Positions 1-10,824 of a stretch of 64,000 nt of DNA are shown here, piece after piece. Made by a program: the position numbers and the translations under genes. The stretch covers positions 930,001 through 994,000 of the forward strand of contig JABMLP010000012.1 of the NCBI GenBank assembly GCA_013176395.1, read 5' to 3'. The notes below the pieces were generated by a model. The model ran no database searches and had not been told where the DNA came from. It saw only the letters and a program-made list of their open reading frames with translations. The stretch is from Venturia oleaginea. Its lineage: Eukaryota; Ascomycota; Dothideomycetes; Venturiales; Venturiaceae. Each line of letters begins with the position of its first letter. Positions within the stretch are counted from its first letter, which is position 1.

Positions 1-356
1 ATGGACAAGGTGATGGAGAAATCGGACTGGAGGCCGCAAGTGGATGGAAGGTGAGTTGCGAAAGGAGATTGCGATGACTCCACACGCGGAGGGGAAGCGG
101 TGCGCGAATCTGATAACCGCAAGGGATAGCATGGCAGAGTGCATGACCTAAAAGCTTTGCATCTCACGCCGTCTGTACCTGAATTGCTTGTTTTCCGCAC
201 AGCAAACGAGGGCAAACGAGACATCGTTCTGTAGCAGTGTAGTCTACCGGCGAACACTTCGGGTAACCGCTTGTATCCGCCAAGCTGCTCACTTGGGCAC
301 ATTGCCGCACGGCGTCGGGCCTCTAGTCAGCCCGTACCGAATCCTCTCATCTCATC
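1..356. other. Upstream flank, no gene assigned
   Basis: The first 50 bases form an open stretch that begins with ATG and is followed by a GTGAGT donor-like motif at 51, so it could be the edge of an exon whose remainder lies outside, but no partner exon is visible. The rest is probably the promoter and 5' leader of the gene starting at 357. I see nothing else here. Confidence 0.3.
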
Positions 357-3300
357 ATGGCTCAAGCCTCAGTTGCTGCTGCCAGTACTCTCTGCAGTCA
401 GCCCTATGCTAGCCCTCTCTGGACGAACGACTTTGCATCTAAAAGCCGACAAGCACGAGCTTTGGACGCCAGACGACGCCTCCGTATGATCGTCTATGTC
501 CATCTCTGGTAGCGGAGAGCCGGTCTAGGTACGCTCACTGGTCGTCTGATTCAGCACACACTTGTTATGCCTTCCTTTCCCTCCATTCATTTGTTGTTTG
601 GTCTTTGCTGGTGTCACTTTCCCTCTCTTTCTTTCTTTGCTTTGCCTCTGTCCACACATTCCTTTGACTTCAATTGCGTTGTATCACTATGAGGGACTCC
701 TTACTGCCAGAGGAGGGTGCTTTAACTGCTGTACAACAACTCATGGGCGCGAGAGTATGCATCATGAAGATATTTCCACATAAAAGCATGCCATTTGCTG
801 ATTGATCCCCTGTACAGCCCACCAGCACCATTGTGCCTCAATCCCACCCCGACTTCTCGAAAAAGCTCAAGCACTTGCAGCAGAGTGATCCAGTCGATCC
901 AAAGGACCTTTCCCAACGATTGGAGCAATTTCTTGCCAAGCAAAGTGCCTATCCGAACAGCATCGTACCTCGACGCGTGCGGAGACCCCGAACCTCAGCC
1001 ACAAACTCAGAAGTCACATCTGGTCCCCCTACTCCTCCTCAGAACGCCCTGCGAAACTCCTACCTCCCAGACTCTCTGCCTCATAATCTCGAATTCCAGA
1101 AGTTCGTGGACAATGCTGCTGGCAACTACCAGCCTTCCACCTCAAATCGTCCGAAGCCTGCAGTCAAGAACTTTGCATATCCTATACCAGTGGCCGTGCT
1201 GAGCCCTCCCAGTCCACGGCAATCGAGTGAGATATCAAATAATCCCTCGCTGTGCTTAACGACAAGCTTTTCTGGCAATCCTCCACCTCCACGGAGTTCG
1301 CGCGTTGAACCATTTAAGAACGATATAGCTACTGCACAGGATGAACCCGTTTCCCCCATTGGTCGGAGTGCAGATGGTACACAACGACCAGCATCTACAG
1401 CTTATATTCCTCGCACTGCTGGAAAGCAATTGATACAAACAACGACTCCTCTCGCAGCAAAAAGAGACCCCATACTTATGAACGCTCAGCACGTTGGAGA
1501 GCAGCATTTCGAATCCTTGCCGTTCCTCACTATTGCGCCACTATCACCTCTTCACAAGAGTTCGTTCACCTCTGCTCCTCACAACACCGTCTTCAACTCA
1601 CCCGGCCTCTCTGCTACTTCCCCTGGCGCCAGAACATCAATTGCTACCGACTCTACCTTTGCGAATTATAATACTGCTCCCACCAGCCCTGCTGCGCCAC
1701 CGATAAATAGTGTTAGCTATATAGCTGCGCCTATATCCGAAATAACCTCCAGACCAGAGATCAGCTCAATGGCTGCGCCAGCCCCCGAGGCAGCCTCCAG
1801 ACCGGAGATCAGCTCCATGGCCACGCCTACACCCGAGGTGACCTCCAGACTGGGTGACAGGAAATCGTGGCATCCTAAGAAGATGATGGCATCCATGAAG
1901 CCGACAAGGAGTGAAACCAATGATCGAAGGCAAGCAGGTTTCCAGAAGACTGCTGTCATGGTTGAGGCTGCGCGGCAAGGGCAAGCAAAGGAAGTCAAGA
2001 TCAAGTCAAGGCCGAGAAGCACAGCCTTCGAGGATTTTTCTGTCGGCACATTTTCAGTGCCAGAACGTCCTGGTACTGGCAACTTACCGCAAATGCCTGC
2101 CCTGGGAAAATCACTTACCAAAGATAGCAAAGTTGTGAAGCAAGGCAAAGGAGCGGCGGTGAAAGAAAGCATATGGAATCGAAGATCCAGAAGGAAAATA
2201 TCAGGCGCAGAAGAGGCTGAAAGACCACAGGATATTGCTCCTTCGATGCCTACCATGGACAGGTTACGCTGGAAACAACTTGCTATGAGGGAAAAGGCCC
2301 TTGCCGATTCTAAGAAAGCGAAGCGAGGTCGAACGGCAAGTCCAAAACCTCGCCCTCAACAGACTGAGAAACCGAATTCGGATCTGCCGACAACAGCTCC
2401 ACCCGTCTATGAACCCAAGAAGCTCGTCCCACCACCATTGAAACTTGTGCCTCCTCCCACAAGTCCCACGCAGACATCCAGACAACGCGACATGTCTCCC
2501 CCTGCTCACTATATCCCTCAGAAGCCGATTATGTTGGATGAAAGGCGCCGTAGCCCTGTGGAAGTGAGACCGATAAGCAGGACGAAAGGAGAGAATCCTT
2601 CAGAGCAGTCAACCAACAGACTTAATGACTTACCAAGCACAACAATACCGCCCCCATCACCTTCACTGGGAGTCCCCAATTCGCGAGGTATCCACCTCTT
2701 GGATGATATGCCGCCGAGTGCCGATGGGTCTGCAGGGACAGATCCTTTCTCAGAAGACTCCGTGCCAGACGCAAGGGGTTATGACCCGATCCCTCGTGCA
2801 GCAGAAGCCAAGGCGGAGATAATCGGGCGACCAAAACACCAGAAAGATATAAGTAAACCGAAACTGCTCCTCGGTCCCTTTCCGCCTTCCAGACCGGCGA
2901 GCCCATCTTCGAGTCCACCCAAAAAGCCACTTCCGCCGCCACCTCGGTTTGCTCCAGTCCAACGAAATCCTTACAAGCTGCAAACGTCAACTGGGAATGC
3001 TCCAGCAGAGCAATTGACATCCTGGGAGCAACCTCTGTCAATTGATGTTCCTGATCCTTTGAACTACACAAGATCGGCGTCTTCTACACACGAAAAGCGA
3101 CAGGTAGATCACGCTCGGGAGGTTTCGATCACCCAAGTCGCTTCTGCTTCACGTGTGGCATCAGCGCCCGCAGTTTCGTTAGCATTGGAGATCTCATTAC
3201 CTCGGGAAATCACTCAGTGGGAAATTCTACCTCCCCGTGACGCACCATCACCAAGAGAAAATATGTTCCTTTCCTATGAACATCTGTCCCCTACAACAAC

Positions 3301-4369
3301 TCATTTCTCTGACTTGAAGCCCCAGTCTCGGAAAGACAAGACCAGCTTTGATACCACGCGGCCTCAATTTGGTCGAAAACGTTCTCAGCCAATTTTGGAC
3401 CAATATGGCGGACCACCTGCTCGACCTCGAGCAGCATCAATTGATGCCAAATCATCGTTTGATCCCTCACAGGATCCCTCTTCACGTGCTAACCTCACCG
3501 CTCTTCGGCCTAAGACATCAGCCGGCCTTCAAACGACCTCCATCTACACAATCGAAGTCCGTGACAACGAAATTGCAGAAATGACACCAGCAAGCTTGAA
3601 GCTATTGCGCGAACAACAAAGTCTTCTTCGCCGCCGTGCCCTAGCAGCTGCCAGCAACTCCGACCCAGACGTCGCACTGAGGATATCTCCTATTTCTTTA
3701 GCCGAACTACGCGACAGAGCCCGTGGAACAGATCTCAGTCCTACCACTCTCAACAAAGTAATAGGGCGTAGCACTTTTCCGCTTGCTGGACCAGGCTCAG
3801 CACGAAATCCTCATCCTCCACGCCCTTTCACCGATCCCTCTCCTCGCGTATCACTAGACAGACAAGGCAGAATCCAAACCCATCTAGGCAGCGGAGCAGC
3901 AGAAAGGAAACCAGTCCGTTCACCACTCGACAGCCACCGAACCACCCCCATCTCCACATCTCACAACTCACCTGCCAAGAAACAATTGTCACCAGAATAT
4001 GTCATGTCACCTTCATCTTCGACGATGCATACTGCCGCTACTTCTATAAGTGGTCATACTGCCGATACTTCTATGAGTGTTCATACTGCTGCTACTTCTA
4101 TGAGTGTCAATACTGCCGGTACTTCTTTGAGTGTTCCGCTTGGGTTTGCGGTACCGCATGTTAGTGGAAGCCAGATGGCGGAGGAGATGAAGGCGGAGAG
4201 GATGAGGGAGATCAGTGCTATGACGGCTAGGTATGGTATTCCGTCAAGGAGGAGTTTTAGTATGCCGCTTGTCGAGGAGAAATTGGCTCGAGGGGCGGGG
4301 ATGGAGACGGAGAGGGTGACGAGGAAGAGGGGCAGGGATAAGTGGTGGAAAATTTGGAGGGTTGTGTAG
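357..4369 (+). CDS. Large disordered Pro/Ser-rich protein, function unknown
   Basis: I propose three exons, 357-483, 711-754 and 818-4369, giving about 1240 residues. The ATG at 357 opens a compact N-terminus starting MAQASVAAAS; donors GTATGA (484) and GTATGC (755) and acceptors at 710 and 817 keep the frame, and the second intron (63 bp) has a good CTGAT branch site. The long third exon has no in-frame ATG at its beginning, so an upstream start is required. The N-terminal 100 residues are charged and helical-looking (RQARALDARRR, SKKLKHLQQSD). The remainder is low complexity, rich in P, S, T, R and K, with many proline runs, three copies of a motif around SRPEISSM near residues 350-380, four 9-residue repeats near the C-terminus, and a basic-aromatic end (KWWKIWR). 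I recognise no catalytic domain. It could be a cytoskeletal or signalling scaffold, but that is a guess. Confidence 0.7.
4027..4134 (+). repeat. In-frame 27-bp tandem repeat, four units
   Basis: Four consecutive 27-base units encode the nonapeptides HTAATSISG, HTADTSMSV, HTAATSMSV and NTAGTSLSV near the C-terminus of the large disordered protein. Units differ by a few bases, so the array is not freshly expanded. Confidence 0.85.
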
Positions 4370-5080
4370 GTTATTTGTTTCCATCTGTCGTATGTGATTG
4401 GTTGGATCTTTGTTTTCATTTCTCTTGTGTGGTTGGTTGGATTGGGTTTGATAGCGTTTTTGTTCATGGCTTTTTTTCCCATGTCAGGGGTGTGTTTTTT
4501 GTAATCTGTAGTGAGAATGTAAGATAAAGGTGTAGGCAGGTATTTATGAATTTGTGTGTTTGTGGTTATGACTGTGGTTATGAATGTGCTCTCTGTGATG
4601 CGAGACGCGGTGCCGGTATAGGTAGCTTCTTCGATTCATGGTCTGCCCGTCCATCCCACGTTACAAAGCAATTGGACTGTTTCGTCATGTAAACGATATC
4701 GCCACATGTTTGTTTCCCGGAAGTAACCGGGATGTTATCGATGCCGAGTCATCTCAAGGAATTATGTCCTTGAAAACAAACAAATTTGGTTTCGAGGAAA
4801 AGTGAAAACGATGTGGATTTACGAGTAGTAGGTATAGAAGGTAGACGGGGTCGAAGTAGACTTAACTTTTTGGGCGGTACTTAAAAAGAGGCGATACTAC
4901 ATACCTCCCAGCTGTTACAGATCACCTCAAGACCGAAGAGCAGGGACAGCGGGACTTGCAGAGGATGGTTGGATAACAAGAAGTTGTTGTCAGGACTGAT
5001 GTGGAGTTGGAATCCTTTGGGCGCACAAGAGGGGACTGGTGCAACCAGGTCAGTCCTAAGAGAGAATAGTACGTGCAGGA

Positions 5081-5146
5081 GTCACGTGATATTCCCACAG
5101 TTCCCACAGCACTTGGCATTGCCCACAGTGTGGGAAGTGTGGGAAT
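5081..5146. promoter_or_regulatory. Palindrome with four GTGGGAA motifs beside an E-box
   Basis: The arms 5091-5108 and 5129-5146 are inverted copies of 18 bases with one mismatch. Each arm holds two head-to-tail copies of GTGGGAA or its complement (5092-5098, 5101-5107, 5130-5136, 5139-5145), and the centre contains the palindrome CCCACAGTGTGGG. A CACGTG E-box lies directly upstream at 5083-5088 and TATATAT follows at 5174-5180. The arrangement looks like a promoter or a cruciform element. GTGGGAA is the core of CSL-family sites, but I am not sure that this fungal lineage has a CSL protein. Confidence 0.45.
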
Positions 5147-5341
5147 GCACCTTGGCACCCAGAACCAGAAGGGTATATATGGAGGACGTTGGACGGACTT
5201 TCCTTTCTCTCGGTGTGGTTATCTCATGTTATGTTTCTCACATAGGAGCTTCTTCAACCTACTACAGTAACGACCTTTTACTTAGATACAATCAAGCACA
5301 AGTCATATGCACACGAAGCAAGCCCACCCCCAACCTTCATA

Positions 5342-5387
5342 CTAACCGACAAGCGTTCAGGATTGATCTGAGGATCAAATCGGTTAG
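5342..5387. repeat. Nested stem-loop
   Basis: An outer 8-bp stem (CTAACCGA with TCGGTTAG, 5342-5349 and 5380-5387) encloses an inner perfect 6-bp hairpin (TTGATC/GATCAA, 5363-5368 and 5373-5378) with a TGAG loop. Its role is unknown. Confidence 0.5.
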
Positions 5388-5455
5388 ACGACAATTGAAT
5401 TGGGAGAGACATCGGACGGCTAGGATCTAGTGAGCCTCCAAAGAACCTGAGCAAG

Positions 5456-5481
5456 GGAAGGTACTTAAGGTAAGTACTTCC
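5456..5481. repeat. Short inverted repeat, GTACTTA/TAAGTAC
   Basis: A 7-bp perfect inverted repeat with a 3-base spacer (5461-5477) is extended by GGAA/TTCC on the outside with one bulged base. Such GTACTTA-type palindromes may be scraps of a miniature element. Confidence 0.4.
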
Positions 5482-6274
5482 AGACTGATATTGCCCTTAC
5501 CCCAAACCCGCGGACCAGAACAAGAGAACACAGGTGTCAAGAAGGTCTTGACATGATCAACTGTGTTGAGAAACGAGTTCCCCGTAACACCAACCTGTTC
5601 ATCCAAAAGAATATCTCATAACGAACAATTCACATATTCATTTTCTTAAGAGTGAAATACACTTTTAACACATCATCTTGACCATAGGTCTAAAGTACCT
5701 TCGATTTTAATAACTCTACATCCAGTCGGTCTCTAAGAAATATGATGTTCCCTTCCCACTTGAAACTGTACCAACTCAGGATCAATACTGATGGATTTCT
5801 GGCGACTTGGAGACATGTTTCTCTCTCTCTAGAAATGTGTCAATGTTGCAAGTGAGAATAAAAGTGGACATGTACCTCGAGGGCGATGAAGCTATCGTGA
5901 TGCCGAGAGCGTTATGTATACCGATGGAAACTGTCTCGATCTAGGGCTCGTCTGTAGAACATTGTTGAAGACAGTGAGGAGGAAGGTCCGCATCACTATT
6001 ATTTCAAGTACCCTAAGCCTGAGATAATTTCCGTCTGTGAAATCCGTAAAATCTACTTTTCGATAGGTTCGCCTTATTCACTGGGAAGAAAAATTGCGAA
6101 TGTGAGAGGCAGTTTAGATAACTTCGGCATACAGTCTTTCAAGGTGGCAGGCATACAATCATTCTGCAAATGGAAGTCTTCCCGTTTTTGGTCGAGCGAG
6201 TGAATATAAACTGAAACAACACCACACCACCGTGACGCGCTTCCAATCAAACCATAATCCAACACGCCACCCAT

Positions 6275-7500
6275 CTATGCGTTCATCCACACCTCAATAG
6301 TTTCGAACCATTTTTGCATACCTCCTCCCAAAGGCCATAAAATGTGGGAGGTAATGGAATGCTGTACATGTATCGGTGCTCCCCTAACATGGCTATGCGC
6401 AATCCTTTCCAGCTGCTGGACAACCTGCATATCCCAGCCATAAGAAGATGTCCAAGAACCATCAAGAAACAGTGAGATATTGGCAGCCTTTCTCGCCCAA
6501 CTCAGAGCCAGCTCAGGTTCCGCCAGAACAATAGAGGAAATCGTGGCTAGCCTATAGCTAACACATTGAATCATTCGTAAGCAGCGGAAAGAAATGTTAA
6601 ATTGTATAACGAAGCTAGGATAATGGGGCTGGGATGGAGGAACTCACCATTTCCTGAGCTCATCACCGAGCAGACCGAGAGATTCCAGTGACTTGATCAA
6701 TCTTTCAATTTCAGGTAGTCGTCTCTGGTGAAAGTCAACTAATAAGTAGTTGAGAGGTGTCATCATCAATGCCCCCTTTGCAAGTTCCTCGCCCACAGCA
6801 GCTATGTCAGTGAAATGCTTCTCTAGTTTTCTCCCGGCTTCCGTCTCCTCGCAGGCAGGACAAACGCAGCTGAATTTCCAACTGCTCTGTATTGCCTTTT
6901 GTCGCGCCTCGCGGGCCAAGTACGATGGAACCCCAAGATAACAGTTCGATATTTCCTCGCCAGCAGGCACATCTCTCAAGGTAACCCATGTGTAGTGTGT
7001 CTCATCTCCGAAAGCCCTGGGCAGCATTTCCACGGAAGGGACACAGGAATGGTTGAAACGGGATCCGATTTCCAGCACGAATGGCTGGAACGCGTTGGTT
7101 AAGTAAATGGAGTATAGGACCGCGCGGTCCGACTTGTCACTCGAGAGTGGTAACCCGTACAGTTCTAGATAAGCCCTTTGCTTGGATGGAGAAAGCATGG
7201 AGAAAGCATCTTCTACCGCCCATGCGGGTGCGCCTTTAGTGAAATCTCGGTGTCCAAAATCGAGGAGTGCAGGTTCTGAGAGGATGGTTGTACCTCGGGG
7301 GATGTTTGCGATGGCGTATACTGCTTGACCTTTTCCCGGAGTCTTTCTGATTTCTAACAGGTGGCGACTATCGTCTTTGGTAGGCGTGAAGCCCCTTATG
7401 ACTGATTCTTGTTGGTCATCTTGTTGGTCATCAGCATATCTTTGCGGGCTACAACAAGATACTCACCTTCGGCCTGTTCAGGTTTGTTGGTATCGGCCAT
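6275..7500 (-). CDS. SET-domain (SMYD-like) protein
   Basis: Three exons on the minus strand, 7500-7467, 7401-6648 and 6557-6275, encode about 356 residues. Both introns have GTGAGT donors, and the 65-bp first intron has a CTGAT branch site. The first exon adds only 11 codons and the frame then runs into the typical SET opening (GKGQAVYAIANIPRG, about residues 32-46). The catalytic core is visible as SRFNHSCVPS near residue 155, and the post-SET zinc ligands as CVCPACE about 60 residues later. The C-terminal third is helical. SET proteins of this type methylate lysines on histones or other proteins using S-adenosylmethionine; the substrate cannot be told from sequence. No MYND finger is visible between the split SET halves, as in many fungal members. 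It converges with the gene at 357-4369. Confidence 0.85.
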
Positions 7501-8365
7501 ATCACTTAACGAGTCTCAGGCGAAGAACATGGTGGTAGAAGCTGGATATGCAGACGCTTGATAAAAATTTGTCGATCGTTCGCGTACGAGAAACACTGTC
7601 TGAGGGGAGGCACTTCTAAAGAAAATTACTGTCTTGGAGAAGGCGCGCCCTTGTAGAATTCACTGCTCCTGCTGCTTTGATCTCTAGCATGTCTTCGATG
7701 TGACCGTTTGTTATCGCAAATGGACCAGCACTTCCCCTACCATCGTGTCCTCGGTGATAATGAAATTGACGTAGATTAGAAATAAACATTGCAAAGAACT
7801 GTCGGCTATCTCCAGTGAGGGAATGAACAGCTTGCGTACGACTTAGTGTGATTTCTCAGGGCGGCAACTGCAAAGGGTTGATGAGGTCAATGTGAAGAAG
7901 AGAGAAGGTATTGATCTCGAAATTGATGGGTTACCTTCGTAGTTCACCCCTATTAAGTTCACCCAGAGAAGAAAATATAAAAGCCAGCTTCAAGGTACTG
8001 GTGAAGTATGATCCTCCATGAGGCTTCTTGCCTCTGGATACCGTGAGAGAGCTCTTAGAAAGAAGTGTTTGGGTGACAGGATGAGAAAATGTCTGGAGCC
8101 AGCAGTAGATGGAATCTGTGGTTCGTTTATGGCTGATGAGGAGCGCTTTCTGTTATGGCAGTACTCTGATAACAGGAAATCGATGGAAAGGAGGGAGATG
8201 GATAGCGGTCTCGAATTTCGGCGTTGCTCCCACGTGACGTAGCGCACCGCCACACTCCAGCCTCAACCCACAGCAGACAATATTCACGTCTGACCGCCAA
8301 CCTTTTCTCATCCCAACGACAAATACTAACCATTCCTTCTCCAAAGAATCTAGCAATTGGGCAGG
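7501..8365. other. Divergent intergenic region between SET gene and RPL16
   Basis: This 865-bp stretch must hold the promoters of two divergently transcribed genes. Apart from the E-box/CRE-like site listed separately I see no coding sequence that I can support. Confidence 0.5.
8231..8242. promoter_or_regulatory. Overlapping E-box and CRE-like site upstream of RPL16
   Basis: CACGTGACGTAG lies about 125 bp upstream of the RPL16 start codon and joins a CACGTG E-box to a TGACGTA CRE-like half. The position fits a proximal promoter element; which factor binds is unknown. Confidence 0.4.
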
Positions 8366-9295
8366 ATGTCGACCTTTGAACCAGTCGTACGTGTTTTCGC
8401 CAATGCCACTGCCTTTTCAATCCCGCTCGCGACGCCGCCCAGTGGATCCGACTAATTGTTATTCTCACAGATCATCATCGATGGCAAGGGACATCTCCTT
8501 GGTCGTCTGGCTAGTACAGTGGCTAAGCAGCTCCTCAACGGCCAGAAGATAGTCGTCGTCAGATGCGAGGCTCTCAACATCTCTGGAGAATTCTTCCGCG
8601 CGAAGCGTATGTCAAACCGATCCAACACCCAGCCTGTAGGACGATTTCAATTACGATGGAGACCACAAGGAAGAGAAGACGATGGCTAACAGGTTGGAAC
8701 AGTAAAGTACCAGGCTTTCATGCGCAAGCAGACTCGGTTCAACCCAACCCGCGGTGGTAAGCTTATACTTCTCCAATTTTGATATTTGTGGCATCCGGCC
8801 ATGAAGCACGCGAACGGGCACTGATGCAATTCCCACAGGTCCCTTCCATTTCCGAGCACCATCTAAGATGTTCTGGCGAACAGTCCGCGGTATGATCCCA
8901 CACAAGACCGCACGCGGTAAAGCAGCCATGGAACGCCTGAAGACCTTCGAGGGCATCCCACCACCATACGACCACCAGAAGCGCATGGTTGTGCCGCAAG
9001 CCCTCCGTGTCCTCCGATTGAAGCCCGGACGCAAATACTGCACCGTTGGTCGTCTAGGACACGAGTTCGGCTGGAAGTACCAGGATGTTGTTGCCAGGTG
9101 GGTTTTGCGAATACCTTTGTGGAGATTGGACCAGATTGCTGACATGACAAAAATAGACTTGAGGAGCGCAGAAAAGTCAAGGGAGCCGCATACTACGAGC
9201 GCAAGAAGGTGGCGAAGAAGCAGATTCGGGAAGCATCAAAGACCGCAAAGGTCGACGAAAAGACCTCCACTCAGCTTACCGCATATGGATACTAG
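8366..9295 (+). CDS. RPL16: 60S ribosomal protein L16 (uL13)
   Basis: Five exons (8366-8386, 8471-8606, 8703-8756, 8839-9097, 9157-9295) encode 202 residues, close to the roughly 199 of the yeast protein. The first exon codes only for MSTFEPV. Landmark segments are [30 protein letters not shown], the [17 protein letters not shown] block and [20 protein letters not shown], all in family order. The C-terminus ends in TAYGY like yeast L16. Phases of all four introns match and lengths are 60-96 bp. The protein is a structural component of the large ribosomal subunit, surface-exposed near expansion segments of 25S rRNA. An intron-rich 5' half is usual for fungal ribosomal protein genes. The CACGTGACGTAG element upstream is a candidate control site. 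Confidence 0.97.
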
Positions 9296-10824
9296 AAAAT
9301 GGAGCCGCACGGGTAGCGTTCATGCATTGATAATGTATGTGGTTTTCAAATCATTCGGGCGTCTTCAAGTGGGAATTTGGTCATGGCAGCATTTCATGGG
9401 GTACGGTGGTTTTCCCAAGCCACTAAAAACCTAAAGCAATTCCTTCACAAAATGAGAAAATTCCAAAACATGATAGCCAGTGCACAAGAGTACGCCTCTG
9501 TTTTCGAGACAACACAGTTCTTTTTGTGCTCTGGTATTCCAATGTACTTTACGATACCAATTGATAGACCCGAACGTCATGACTGCGGCATGTCTATATT
9601 CAATGCACATAACACCAGTCATTGTCTCGCAAAGGTCCATGCGATTGACCCAGGCCAGTACATTTTCAGGATGGCTCGAGAAGGAACGAAGATGAAGCTC
9701 AGAGATCACGAAGGGTCCTCTCGAATTGGCCTTGTTGACGAAATACCGGCAAACTTCTTCAGGCCAACTCTACTACTTGCTTGCAAGCCCTCGCCCTTCA
9801 TATGAAATCGATCTTTACTGAATTGCTCCAATTCTTCCCAGTGTTACTTGTTTTATCGATACCTTCAGATATCTCTCCTGACCAAAAGATGGTCTCACCA
9901 TCTTTCTGCTTGAACTAAGGTCTGCAAATTCGCGATCGATGTTGAGTTGGAGTCGTTACAACAGATTCAGCAATAAGATGGGCGGACATGAATTGGTGGT
10001 CCACAAAGAAACTTATTTACGGAAATACCAAGAGTTAGACATATACATAGAGATCAATGGAAATGTTCAGTTGTCTCTCCTATCGAGTTGATACAAGGCA
10101 CTCCCTGTCTCGAAGAATATTTTTATAACCATTCGCTAGAATGAAACCTACATCACCAGGGTGAGAATGATTGCAAAGTGTACTTGGTATTTTACTTTGG
10201 AAGACAAACTGGGCCTTCGTTCACCACTAGTCACTCCGATCACTCGATTTCTCGATATGTGGTGGAACAAATCACGACTTCCAACAGACGTCATACAATT
10301 GCCCTTGTTATCGATAAGTTTCAGCTTCGAGAACATCAGGCAAATATCGACTGCCTGCATTCAATTGACATATATCCTCGAAACAACGCAGGAAAAGCAA
10401 ACCTGAACGACATACATAGTCTTAACCCCAGTTCTACCGTCAATCAATGGACATTTTCGCCATCACATGCACTCTGTACGAATCAGGTTACTCGCTGCTT
10501 GTCACTCTCCCTCTTTCAAGAACCGAGAAAGGAGAAGTCTCGGATGAAAGGCACGTCGCCTTCAGTTACCGCGGACACTAGCATTACCCCAGACTACTCA
10601 CGAATGTGGAGATCACCAGCTCCATGTCACTGGTTGGAACTCGAGCTACCCCGGCCCGTCTTCCAGCCTCTCTGGGTCCTATTCTTTGGGATATATTCAT
10701 GCGGTTCCTATCCCGTTTTGAAGTCTTCTTGAAGTCTCCTTTGCTCTCTTGTAAATACTGACTGCGATTACTTTATCGATACTGTTGAGATTTGCTTCTT
10801 TTGGGCATTGAGTTGCTACCTACC
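9296..10824. other. Intergenic, no supported gene
   Basis: About 1.5 kb without a convincing coding region. The longest open stretches (around 9377-9805 and 10178-10732) lack family motifs, plausible splice structure and codon regularity. The last part is probably the promoter of the acyl-CoA ligase gene. Confidence 0.45.

Larger units (their letters stand above)
4370..6274. other. Convergent intergenic region with palindromes
   Basis: Both flanking genes point into this 1.9 kb stretch, so no promoter is expected, yet it contains a motif-dense palindrome (5081-5146), a TATA-like heptamer at 5174-5180 and two strong hairpins. Open frames are short and show no codon or splice pattern I trust. 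It may contain a non-coding transcript or a decayed mobile element. Confidence 0.4.

Noticed and set aside
5073..5430. Small proteins encoded over the GTGGGAA palindrome
   Set aside because: The frames simply read through the palindrome and hairpins; no conserved motif or splice structure.
9377..10732. Open frames of 142 and 184 codons between RPL16 and the acyl-CoA ligase
   Set aside because: No domain motifs, no splice signals linking them, and composition like intergenic DNA.
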